A stretch of 64,000 bases of DNA from an uncultured Enhydrobacter sp. (lineage in GTDB: Bacteria > Pseudomonadota > Gammaproteobacteria > Pseudomonadales > Moraxellaceae): contig CAMIOS010000001.1 in NCBI GenBank assembly GCA_946222995.1, positions 124,001 through 188,000 on the forward strand. The letters are read 5' to 3'. The notes under the pieces are model-generated. The model saw nothing but the letters and a program-made list of their open reading frames with translations. It had not been told where the DNA came from and made no database searches. The position numbers and the translations under genes are program-made. Below, piece by piece: positions 17,145 to 24,621 of the stretch; position 1 is the stretch's first letter, and each line of letters begins with the position of its first letter.

Positions 17145-18854
17145 ATGTATCAATATAACGCCATTGACCAACAGCTTGTCAACGACAGGGTTGAGCAATT
17201 TCGTGACCAAACTCGTCGCTATCTTGCCGGTGAGCTATCTGAAGAAGAGTTTTTGCCATTACGATTAATGAATGGCTTATATATTCAACGCCACGCCCCC
17301 ATGCTGCGGATGGCAATTCCCTATGGGCTGCTTGCCACGTACCAGCTGCGTAAATTGGCAGATATCAGCGAAAAATACGACCGTGGTTATGGTCATATCA
17401 CCACTCGCACCAATATGCAGCTTAACTGGCCAAAACTAGAAGAAGTGCCCGATATTTTAGCAGAATTGGCAAGCGTACAAATGCACGCCATCCAAACCTC
17501 TGGCAACTGTATCCGTAATACCACCACCGACCCGTATGCCGGCGTGATTGCCGATGAAGTGACCGATCCACGCCCGTATTGTGAAATTATTCGCCAGTGG
17601 TCAACCTTTCATCCAGAATTTACTTATTTGCCCCGTAAATTCAAAATTGCGGTGATTGGCACCAAGTCTGACCGTGCGGCTACCCAACTGCATGATATTG
17701 GCTTGCATTTGGTCAAAAATGCACAAGGCGAAGTTGGTTTTGAAGTCATTGTCGGTGGCGGGCTTGGGCGTACCCCTGTGATAGGTAAGGTAATTCGTCC
17801 ATTTTTACCGCAAGTGCATTTGTTATCCTACCTTGATTCGATCCTACGCATTTATAACCAATATGGTCGCCGGGATAATAAGTTTAAAGCCCGTATCAAA
17901 ATTTTGGTTGAAAGCATGGGTGCAGAAGAATTTGCCCGAATTGTGGAAGCCGATTGGGAAAAATATAACAAAGATGGTGACTTGACATTGACCAATGAAC
18001 AAATCGAACACGCTAAAACGTTTTTTAGTGTACCCAATTACGAAACTTTGAGCGCTGAACAAGTCGAGCAAAGCACAACGCAACTTTTTGAACAGCTCAA
18101 TGATGAGGCATTTGCGCGTTGGTTTAATCAAAATACGCGTGACCACAAAGTCAAGGGCTATCGCATTGTTATCATTTCGCTCAAACACTTTATGCAAGAC
18201 ACCGGCGATATTACCGCCGCCCAAATGCGTGTGGTGGCTGATTTGGCGGATAAATACAGTTTTAGCGAAGTGCGTGGCACGCACCACCAAAATCTTGTAC
18301 TTGCTGACGTGAAGCTCTCGGATGTGTATGCGGTTTGGCAAGTGCTGCAAGAATACAATCTTGCCCGCCCAAATATTGGGTTATTGACAGATATTATCTC
18401 ATGCCCTGGCTTTGACTATTGTTCACTTGCCAATGCCAGTACCCTCAATATCGTCAATCAAGTGAATCAATATTTTCAAGATGCCGACTTCGTGCATGAT
18501 ATTGGCGAAATCCGACTGAATATGTCGGGCTGTATGAACGCTTGTGCCCACCACCACGTTGCCGATATTGGTATTTTGGGCGTGGATAAAAAAGGCGAGC
18601 ACTGGTATCAAATTTCACTCGGCGGTACATCAAGCGAAAACGCTAAACTCGGGGAGATTTTGGGTAAATCTGTGCCAGTGGATGCCGTTGCTGAAACGGT
18701 GGATGATATCTTGCAAGTGTATCTAAAAAATCGTCAAACGACTGATACTGAGTTTGGCAATGAAACCTTTGGGGAAGTGGTCGAGCGTATCGGTATTGAG
18801 CCGTTTAAAGACTATGTGTATCGTGATAAAACTGCAGATAAGGTAGAGGGATAA
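17145..18854 (+). CDS. Sulfite reductase hemoprotein (siroheme/4Fe-4S, ferredoxin-type)
   Basis: Reduces sulfite to sulfide by six electrons using siroheme coupled to a 4Fe-4S cluster. The 569-aa product has two ferredoxin-like half repeats (LNWPKLEEVPDILAELASV near the start). The cluster cysteines are CPGFDYC (C420, C426) and SGCMNAC (C463, C467), matching the C-x5-C...C-x3-C plan of sulfite and nitrite reductases. The absence of a CysJ flavoprotein and the following DUF934 gene fit the proteobacterial type that uses another electron donor. Many genomes label it cysI or 'nitrite/sulfite reductase'. It is 3 bp from the DUF934 gene, so the two are co-transcribed. Confidence 0.9.
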   Translation: MYQYNAIDQQLVNDRVEQFRDQTRRYLAGELSEEEFLPLRLMNGLYIQRHAPMLRMAIPYGLLATYQLRKLADISEKYDRGYGHITTRTNMQLNWPKLEEVPDILAELASVQMHAIQTSGNCIRNTTTDPYAGVIADEVTDPRPYCEIIRQWSTFHPEFTYLPRKFKIAVIGTKSDRAATQLHDIGLHLVKNAQGEVGFEVIVGGGLGRTPVIGKVIRPFLPQVHLLSYLDSILRIYNQYGRRDNKFKARIKILVESMGAEEFARIVEADWEKYNKDGDLTLTNEQIEHAKTFFSVPNYETLSAEQVEQSTTQLFEQLNDEAFARWFNQNTRDHKVKGYRIVIISLKHFMQDTGDITAAQMRVVADLADKYSFSEVRGTHHQNLVLADVKLSDVYAVWQVLQEYNLARPNIGLLTDIISCPGFDYCSLANASTLNIVNQVNQYFQDADFVHDIGEIRLNMSGCMNACAHHHVADIGILGVDKKGEHWYQISLGGTSSENAKLGEILGKSVPVDAVAETVDDILQVYLKNRQTTDTEFGNETFGEVVERIGIEPFKDYVYRDKTADKVEG

Positions 18855-18857
18855 ACC

Positions 18858-19442
18858 ATGCCATTGATTAACCAACACCAAGTGATTGACAATGTGAAAT
18901 CTGCGATGATCAGTATTCACGACCAAAAATTAGCACATATTTATACCGCTGAAAATACTGCCGATTATGTCGATGCCACCGAGATTTTGATTGATTATCG
19001 ACCTGTTGAATTTAGTGAAAAACATCCGCCTAAGCCGCAGCTTCAAGGCGATGACTTACAAGCATTAGGCCAGCGCAAAAATAATAAAAAGCTCGGAATC
19101 ATTTTATCAGGTGCCAGTGATTATCAAATTTTAGCGGATGATCTGGACAAAGTTTTGCCCGTGCTTGATGTCATTGTCATTGATTTTCATGGCTTTCGGG
19201 ATGGGCGTGGTTATAGCCTTGCCCAAGCGATTCGCCAACATCCGCAATTTAATCCAACAACGGTGCTACGGGCGAGTGGCGATATTTTGCCCGATACGTT
19301 GCAGTTGTTGGCGGAAGTAGGTTTTACTGAGTTTAAGATAGCCGATAACGGCTTTAATAATGCTTGGTTTGAGTATTTTAACGATATTGAACATACATAT
19401 ACGGGTAGAAGCGTGAGTCAATTGCCGATGTTTACAAAATAG
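18858..19442 (+). CDS. DUF934 family protein, sulfite-reductase partner
   Basis: A 194-aa cytosolic protein with the family signature DFHGFRDGRGYSLAQAIRQ and LRASGDILPDTLQLLAEVGF. DUF934 proteins occur almost always directly after a ferredoxin-type sulfite reductase, and a role in electron transfer or maturation has been proposed. No redox motif is visible in this copy. A good ribosome-binding site (AGAGGGATAAACC) precedes the ATG just 3 bp after the upstream stop. A terminator at 19453 closes the pair. Confidence 0.88.
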   Translation: MPLINQHQVIDNVKSAMISIHDQKLAHIYTAENTADYVDATEILIDYRPVEFSEKHPPKPQLQGDDLQALGQRKNNKKLGIILSGASDYQILADDLDKVLPVLDVIVIDFHGFRDGRGYSLAQAIRQHPQFNPTTVLRASGDILPDTLQLLAEVGFTEFKIADNGFNNAWFEYFNDIEHTYTGRSVSQLPMFTK

Positions 19443-19452
19443 TCGACGTATT

Positions 19453-19484
19453 ATAAAAAGCGAACAAATAGTTCGCTTTTATAA
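19453..19484. terminator. Intrinsic terminator after DUF934
   Basis: A stem AAAAGCGAAC/GTTCGCTTTT, extended by flanking A/T pairs, with a 5-nt loop, 11 bp after the DUF934 stop codon. It shares the GCGAAC core with the terminator at 12371. Confidence 0.75.
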
Positions 19485-19557
19485 AACATCGAATACGATG
19501 CTAAATTCTAAAATTTCATAACCATATCATTAAATAGCATTTTTTAATTATAAAACC

Positions 19558-19569
19558 ATGCTATAGCAT
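19558..19569. promoter_or_regulatory. Perfect 12-bp palindrome upstream of cysH
   Basis: ATGCTATAGCAT is a perfect palindrome about 50 bp before the cysH start. It could be an operator or part of the promoter region. No regulator can be assigned from sequence alone. Confidence 0.3.
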
Positions 19570-19620
19570 ATTATCACCAAATTTCACCAATAGTTTATCC
19601 ATAAAACGCTAGGAATAATG

Positions 19621-20256
19621 ATGAGTAATAAATTAAATATCGATCTTGATAAAGCCAATGCAGAGCTTAATGGTAAAACGCCAGAAGAAATTATCACTTG
19701 GGCATTAGCACAAGGTAACAATCCAATTATTACCACCAACTTTCGCCCCTATGAAGTGGTTTTGCTAGATATGGTCGCTAAACAACGCCCCGATATCAAA
19801 GTATTGTTCGTGGATTCTGGCTACAATACCGAAGCGACCTATCGCCACGCCCAAGACCTGATCAAACGTCTTAACTTAAACGTGGTAACTTATTTACCGC
19901 AACAAACCGCGGCATGGCGCGATGTGGAATTTAACGGCGTACCCAGCGTGAATAACCCTGCCCATGCCAAATTCACCGAGCAAGTCAAACTTGAGCCATT
20001 TGGACGTGCGCTAAAAGAGATTCAGCCAGATGTCTGGATTAATGCCATTCGTAAAGACCAAACCGAGTTTCGTCAATCGCTAGACATCTTATCAGAAAGC
20101 AAAGATGGTGTGTTAAAAGTTGCCCCATTATTCCATTGGTCAGAAGCGGATTTAGAAAACTACCTAAACACGCATGACCTACCAAACGAACATGACTACT
20201 TTGACCCAACCAAAGTAGAAGAAAACCGTGAATGTGGGTTACATACACAACTTTAA
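19621..20256 (+). CDS. cysH: Phosphoadenosine phosphosulfate (PAPS) reductase
   Basis: Reduces PAPS to sulfite with thioredoxin or glutaredoxin. The 211-aa product contains the PP-loop-like nucleotide site (ITTNFRPYEVVLLDMV), VLFVDSGYNTEATYRHA, WINAIRKDQTEFRQ and the C-terminal catalytic cysteine in ENRECGLHTQL. The CC...CxxC cysteines that hold the 4Fe-4S cluster in APS reductases are absent, which points to PAPS rather than APS as substrate. The second of two tandem ATGs (19621) was chosen because AGGA lies 6 nt upstream of it. The gene is bracketed by terminators and so is probably monocistronic. Confidence 0.9.
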   Translation: MSNKLNIDLDKANAELNGKTPEEIITWALAQGNNPIITTNFRPYEVVLLDMVAKQRPDIKVLFVDSGYNTEATYRHAQDLIKRLNLNVVTYLPQQTAAWRDVEFNGVPSVNNPAHAKFTEQVKLEPFGRALKEIQPDVWINAIRKDQTEFRQSLDILSESKDGVLKVAPLFHWSEADLENYLNTHDLPNEHDYFDPTKVEENRECGLHTQL

Positions 20257-20278
20257 TCAACCATGTTGATTAACATGA

Positions 20279-20314
20279 TAAAATTAAGCTGAACTTTGGT
20301 TCGGCTTAATTTTT
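20279..20314 (+). terminator. Intrinsic terminator after cysH
   Basis: AAATTAAGCtGAAC pairs with GTTCgGCTTAATTT, closed by a 4-nt loop (TTTG) and followed by a T-run, about 25 bp after the cysH stop. Confidence 0.8.
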
Positions 20315-20343
20315 CTTAAGATATTAAAAAAAAGGAATTTGCC

Positions 20344-21750
20344 ATGAACACCTTACCGTTATTTTTTGAACTGGAAAATCGCCCCGTGCTAATCGTTGGC
20401 GGTGGGGAAGTGGCATTGCGTAAAGCGGACTTGCTGGATAAAGCAGGTGCAATTATTACCTTTATTTCGCCAACATACGAAGCACGACTAACCGCTCAGT
20501 TTAATAACTCTCGCCACACCCTGATTACTGAGCGTTACCAAAAAAAATATCTTGAGCATAAAACCATTGTCATCGCTTGTACGGATAGTGAAGCGATAAA
20601 TGCACAGGTTTTTCACGATTGTCAAATACATAATATTCCTGTCAATGTCGTGGACAACCCAGCGTTGTGTAGCTTTATTTTTCCTGCGATTGTTGACCGT
20701 AACCCGATTACCATCGCCGTGTCAAGTGCCGGTAAAGCGCCTGTGTTGGCTAGACTGCTTAGAGCAAAAATTGAAACCGTGATTCCCCCACGATATGGCG
20801 AACTGGCAAATTTAGCGGGTAAATTTCGTGATAAAGTCAAATCCGCTTTGCCAACCGTGACTGCAAGACGCAAATTTTGGGAAGAAGCCTTTGAAGGGCA
20901 AATCGCGGAATCGGTTTTTGAAAATCACTCAAATAGCCTAAGTAAATCAGAAAAACTTCTAGAAGAACTTTTAAAAAAACACAGTAACGAGCAATCGACA
21001 GAGAAATCCAGTTATTTAGCAAAATTAGGCAAAGTTTATATTGTGGGTGCAGGGGCAGGTGACCCTGATTTACTCACCTTTAAGGCACTGCGCTATATGC
21101 AGCAGGCAGATATCGTGTTTTATGATAATTTGGTTTCGCCTCAGATTTTGGAGTTATGCCGGCGCGATGCCACCAAAATCTATGTGGGTAAAAAAGCCAG
21201 TAATCATGCAGTGGGCCAAGATAAAATCAATGAATTACTGGTCAAACATGCCCAACAAGGCAAACGAGTATTACGCCTAAAAGGTGGCGACCCGTATGTG
21301 TTTGGGCGTGGTGGGGAAGAAGCCGAAGCATTGGCCGCGGCTGGCGTGGATTTTGAGGTGGTACCAGGCATTACCGCGGCGACAGCGGCAGCAAGTGGCG
21401 CAGGCATCCCGCTGACCCATCGAGCGTATGCCCAGTCGGTGAAGTTAGTTACTGCTTCGTTAAAAAAAGACACGTTTAATGACAACTTTGCCGACTTGCT
21501 CGATGACAGCCAAACGGTGGTATTTTATATGGGGTTAAAGCAGCTTGAAAAACTAACAGCTGGCTTAATCGATGCAGGGAAACAGCCGCACACGCCGATG
21601 GCGATTGTGTCGAATGCAAGTTTGCCTAATCAGCAGGTTTTAACGGGTACGCTTGAGGATATTGTAGCAAAACAAGCGAGTGCAAACTTGCCCGCCCCTG
21701 CGATTATCATTATGGGGAATGTGGTTAAACTGCATGAGAAATTAGGCTAA
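20344..21750 (+). CDS. cysG: Siroheme synthase (fused CysG)
   Basis: A trifunctional enzyme turning uroporphyrinogen III into siroheme, the cofactor of the sulfite reductase encoded 1.5 kb upstream. The N-terminal half is the precorrin-2 dehydrogenase/ferrochelatase (LPLFFELENRPVLIVGGGEV, SSAGKAPVLARLLR). The C-terminal half is the SAM-dependent uroporphyrinogen methyltransferase (VYIVGAGAGDPDLLTFKALR, RLKGGDPYVFGRGGEEAEAL, VPGITAATAAASGAGIPLTHR). Length (468 aa) is near that of E. coli CysG (457). The inter-domain linker, residues about 196-222, is Ser/Lys/Glu-rich and contains an exact copy of the NSLSK-encoding repeat. A strong ribosome-binding site (AAGGAATTTGCC) precedes the start. Confidence 0.95.
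   Translation: MNTLPLFFELENRPVLIVGGGEVALRKADLLDKAGAIITFISPTYEARLTAQFNNSRHTLITERYQKKYLEHKTIVIACTDSEAINAQVFHDCQIHNIPVNVVDNPALCSFIFPAIVDRNPITIAVSSAGKAPVLARLLRAKIETVIPPRYGELANLAGKFRDKVKSALPTVTARRKFWEEAFEGQIAESVFENHSNSLSKSEKLLEELLKKHSNEQSTEKSSYLAKLGKVYIVGAGAGDPDLLTFKALRYMQQADIVFYDNLVSPQILELCRRDATKIYVGKKASNHAVGQDKINELLVKHAQQGKRVLRLKGGDPYVFGRGGEEAEALAAAGVDFEVVPGITAATAAASGAGIPLTHRAYAQSVKLVTASLKKDTFNDNFADLLDDSQTVVFYMGLKQLEKLTAGLIDAGKQPHTPMAIVSNASLPNQQVLTGTLEDIVAKQASANLPAPAIIIMGNVVKLHEKLG
20931..20946 (+). repeat. 16-bp dispersed repeat, copy in cysG
   Basis: AAATAGCCTAAGTAAA, in frame as N-S-L-S-K in the CysG linker. Other exact copies are at 27477, 32501 and 34291, and a variant copy is at 11451. 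Confidence 0.7.
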
Positions 21751-21769
21751 TACCCTATTAGGCTCAAAT

Positions 21770-22357
21770 TTATTGAGCCAAGGGAATTGCCATCAAGAAC
21801 TCATTACGGGCTTGGGCATTGTCTTTAAATGCCCCAAGCAATGAGATACTGCGGGTGGTGGAGTTTTGTTTCATCACCCCTCGCATCATCATACACATGT
21901 GAGCGGCATCCATGACCACAGCCGCCCCCCTTGCCCCTGTCATATCCATGACCGCTTGGGCGACTTGTTGGGTAAGGTTTTCTTGGATTTGCAAGCGGCG
22001 GGCATACATATCGACAATACGAGCCATTTTTGACAAGCCAATCACTTGATCATTGGGCAGATACGCCACATGCGCCACGCCATAAAACGGTAATAAATGA
22101 TGTTCGCACATCGAATAAAACTCGATATTTTTAACCAAAATCAACTCGTTGTTATCGGTCGGGAAAATGGCGTTATTGGTGATGTCTTCGAGGTTTTGCT
22201 GATAGCCTTGGGTCAAAAAGGCAAAGGCTTTGGCGGCGCGTTCGGGGGTGGCAAGCAGTCCTGCTCGCTCAAGGTCTTCACCGGTTGAGGCAATCAAACT
22301 GCGATACACTTGGGCGTTTTGTTGAATGTGCTGTTCAAAATTGTTGGAAATGGTCAT
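21770..22357 (-). CDS. folE: GTP cyclohydrolase I
   Basis: Converts GTP to 7,8-dihydroneopterin triphosphate, opening folate synthesis; it acts as a cytosolic decamer. The 195-aa product has the zinc and active-site motif FYSMCEHHLLPFYG, GLSKMARIVDMYARRLQ with RLQIQENLTQQ, and the second zinc cysteine in DAAHMCMMMRGV followed by TTRSISLLGAF. The length is normal. It is convergent with cysG with a 19-bp gap that contains a GGCTCAA/TTGAGCC hairpin lacking a T-run. It is divergent from fabI. Confidence 0.95.
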   Translation of the reverse strand: MTISNNFEQHIQQNAQVYRSLIASTGEDLERAGLLATPERAAKAFAFLTQGYQQNLEDITNNAIFPTDNNELILVKNIEFYSMCEHHLLPFYGVAHVAYLPNDQVIGLSKMARIVDMYARRLQIQENLTQQVAQAVMDMTGARGAAVVMDAAHMCMMMRGVMKQNSTTRSISLLGAFKDNAQARNEFLMAIPLAQ

Positions 22358-22493
22358 GGTTTACTATAAGATGAAAAAAAATAGGCATAGCTTACCGCTT
22401 TATGCTGATTTGTAAAGTGATTTTTGTTTATCATGGCAAGAATTTTATACAAGTTAAAAATTTTCTTACCTTGATCGACTGGGCTTGGTTAAT

Positions 22494-22511
22494 AGTGTAT
22501 AGTTGTACACT
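22494..22511. promoter_or_regulatory. Inverted repeat in the fabI promoter region
   Basis: AGTGTA-N6-TACACT lies 24 bp before the fabI ATG, overlapping the probable -35 to -10 region. Its size suits a dimeric TetR- or GntR-type operator; some lipid-gene regulators such as FabR bind sites containing AGYGTA/TRCRCT-like halves. The assignment is inference. Confidence 0.35.
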
Positions 22512-22534
22512 AAAATTATTTATAAGGAAGCACC

Positions 22535-23338
22535 ATGTTATTAACCGGAAAACGTTTTGTCGTCACGGGTATTGCCAGCAAATTGTCTATCGCTTGGGGC
22601 ATTGCTGAGGCCTTGCACCGCGAGGGGGCTAGTCTGATTTTAACTTACCCCAATGAAAAAATGAAAAAGCGGGTCGAGATGGCTGCCGAAGCTTTTGATG
22701 CCGAGCTTGTCCTACCATGCGATGTGGCATCGGATGAAGAAATACAAGCCTGTTTTGCCAAAGTTGCTGAACATTGGGCTGACGGCATAGACGGTGTGGT
22801 ACATGCCATTGGTTTTGCCCCTGCCGACCAGTTGGATGGTGATTTTACCGAGGTCACAACCCGTGAAGGCTTTGCCATTGCCCATGATATCAGTAGCTAT
22901 AGTTTTGTGGCATTGGCCAAGGCGAGCCGAGCTTTACTTGCCAAACGCCAAGGTTCGCTACTTACCTTAACTTATGAAGGCAGCATCCATGTATTGCCTA
23001 ACTACAATGTGATGGGGTTGGCAAAGGCAAGCCTTGAGGCCAGTGTGCGTTATTTGGCAAGCTCATTGGGCGCGGATGGCATTCGGGTCAATGGCATTTC
23101 AGCAGGTCCGATTCGTACATTGGCAGCAAGTGGTATCAAGTCATTTCGCAAAATGCTCGACACCAATGCCAAGATGTCACCGTTACAGCGTAACGTGAAC
23201 ATTGAAGAAGTTGGCAATGCCGCGATGTTTTTGTTATCACCATGGGCATCGGGCATTACAGGCGAGATACTATTTGTCGATGCCGGTTTTAACACTGTGG
23301 CATTAAGCGAGCAAATCATGCGGCACACAGAAGAATAA
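22535..23338 (+). CDS. fabI: Enoyl-[acyl-carrier-protein] reductase (NADH) FabI
   Basis: Catalyses the last reduction of each fatty-acid elongation cycle in the cytosol and is the usual target of triclosan and isoniazid-class drugs. The 267-aa product has GIASKLSIAWGIAEALHREG (the modified SDR nucleotide site of FabI), VHAIGFAP, the catalytic Tyr-x6-Lys pair in NYNVMGLAKASLEA and ISAGPIRTLAASGI. The ATG is preceded by AAGGAAG. A terminator follows at 23363, so it is probably monocistronic. An inverted repeat at 22494 may regulate it. Confidence 0.96.
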   Translation: MLLTGKRFVVTGIASKLSIAWGIAEALHREGASLILTYPNEKMKKRVEMAAEAFDAELVLPCDVASDEEIQACFAKVAEHWADGIDGVVHAIGFAPADQLDGDFTEVTTREGFAIAHDISSYSFVALAKASRALLAKRQGSLLTLTYEGSIHVLPNYNVMGLAKASLEASVRYLASSLGADGIRVNGISAGPIRTLAASGIKSFRKMLDTNAKMSPLQRNVNIEEVGNAAMFLLSPWASGITGEILFVDAGFNTVALSEQIMRHTEE

Positions 23339-23362
23339 ATGTTTTACGAAGCTGAGAAAATT

Positions 23363-23392
23363 AAAAAAGGGTATTGCTAACATACCCTTTTT
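23363..23392. terminator. Intrinsic terminator after fabI
   Basis: AAAAAGGGTAT pairs with ATACCCTTTTT around a short loop about 25 bp after the fabI stop. It has a T-run on the plus strand and A/T flanks on both. Confidence 0.85.
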
Positions 23393-23450
23393 CATTTATC
23401 AGTAAACTAAACAACAGTTAGCCAAAATAATAGAATATCCATGATAAATC

Positions 23451-23636
23451 TTAGTCGGTTTTATTGACATTTGTCATCATATCAAGTAGCGAATCATCGG
23501 TGGCTGCTTGTTTTTGCTCTGATAGATTATCTTGATTGATATCGGTTGGCTTGATACCGTCCATGGCTTGTTGGGCTTTATCGCTTTGGGCGTTATTGAG
23601 GGTTTGTTGGTTAACCGGTTGGGTGTTTTGTGTCAT
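23451..23636 (-). CDS. Small hypothetical hydrophilic protein
   Basis: A 61-aa polar, Gln/Asn/Asp-rich protein (MTQNTQPVNQQTL...SLLDMMTNVNKTD), probably disordered apart from a short C-terminal helix. The ATG at 23636 is preceded by GGAAG about 10 nt upstream and is preferred over an in-frame codon at 23675. No family is recognised. It is convergent with fabI. Confidence 0.5.
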   Translation of the reverse strand: MTQNTQPVNQQTLNNAQSDKAQQAMDGIKPTDINQDNLSEQKQAATDDSLLDMMTNVNKTD

Positions 23637-23793
23637 TTGTAGGTACTTCCTAGATATACTGGCTAAAACGAACATGACTAAAAGCTTGATAGTACAAACT
23701 TTATGCCAATACTACAAGCCTTAGCTACGCTTTATTACAGATTTTTTACAATTATTAAAACACGCTGATGATAAAACCTCGATACTGCTAAAA

Positions 23794-24405
23794 CTATAAG
23801 CTATTTCTCAAGTCATCAAGCATAGCATCAAAAATATCATGCTCACCCGATTGCGGTTTAAACGGTTGGGTTTGCGATTGGTCTATTTGATTAGTAACTG
23901 CTTGTGGATCTAAAGCAGTTGGGACGGGCGTGGCTATCTTTTGCGGTTGCGGCACTTGGCTCGTTGCTTGGGCGGACGGTGAGTTAGGATAGGTATGCAT
24001 GGCTAGCTCTTTTTGTAATAACGCATTGGGTGATACTCGGGCGAGATGCGCTTGTTTAACTAGCTGTTTATAATGTTGTCGGCGTTGTGCTTTGACCACT
24101 ATCTCTTCTTGAAATACTGACCAATTCCCCCGCCACCATGCTTCAAATTCGTTAACATTTTTGCCAATAATCGCTTCAGGTAGCGTAATGGTCAACAGCT
24201 CAGCCATCAGTGGTACATCGTTTGGATCAAGGGTTTGGTCGCTTGCAACAAAAATATGTTCTCGGCTATCTTTATATGGTTGTTTGACGATCAGTGATTG
24301 ACCGGTAAAATCAAGACGAGGCAGTTGCCAAAGCTTGCCGTTTTGGTAGATAACGGTAAATTTTTTGACAGGGTGTTTAAAAATCACATCAATCGGTCGT
24401 AACAT
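23794..24405 (-). CDS. Hypothetical protein with Pro/Gln-rich C-terminus
   Basis: A 203-aa soluble protein. The first ~125 residues look folded (VKKFTVIYQNGKLWQLPRLD, FEAWWRGNWSVFQEEIVVKAQRR). A Ser/Pro/Gln/Thr-rich region follows, and the protein ends in an amphipathic motif, HDIFDAMLDDLRNSL, which could bind a partner. No signal peptide or known domain is recognised. It is divergent from recC across 215 bp of AT-rich DNA in which no other feature is seen. Confidence 0.6.
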   Translation of the reverse strand: MLRPIDVIFKHPVKKFTVIYQNGKLWQLPRLDFTGQSLIVKQPYKDSREHIFVASDQTLDPNDVPLMAELLTITLPEAIIGKNVNEFEAWWRGNWSVFQEEIVVKAQRRQHYKQLVKQAHLARVSPNALLQKELAMHTYPNSPSAQATSQVPQPQKIATPVPTALDPQAVTNQIDQSQTQPFKPQSGEHDIFDAMLDDLRNSL

Positions 24406-24621
24406 GAAACAGTTTCCCCAGTTTTGGAATTTATTGTAAACAATTTTATGGCGACTTGCCAGTCATACTAAATGCTAAAAGCGGATATAAAGCGTCATTA
24501 TGTGTCGCTTAACACAATTTTCCCCTTGCGTTTGCTAATAAAAATCGTCATAGTATAAACAAAATTTTGATTTATCACACACGTTAATTTTTAGCCTTTA
24601 ACTTTATTTAAAAGAAAACTT

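Noticed and set aside
17844..18350. 168-codon minus-strand frame inside the sulfite reductase gene
   Set aside because: Antisense shadow of a strongly conserved gene.
21761..21779. GGCTCAA-N5-TTGAGCC hairpin between cysG and folE
   Set aside because: No T-run follows on either strand, and half of it is folE coding sequence.
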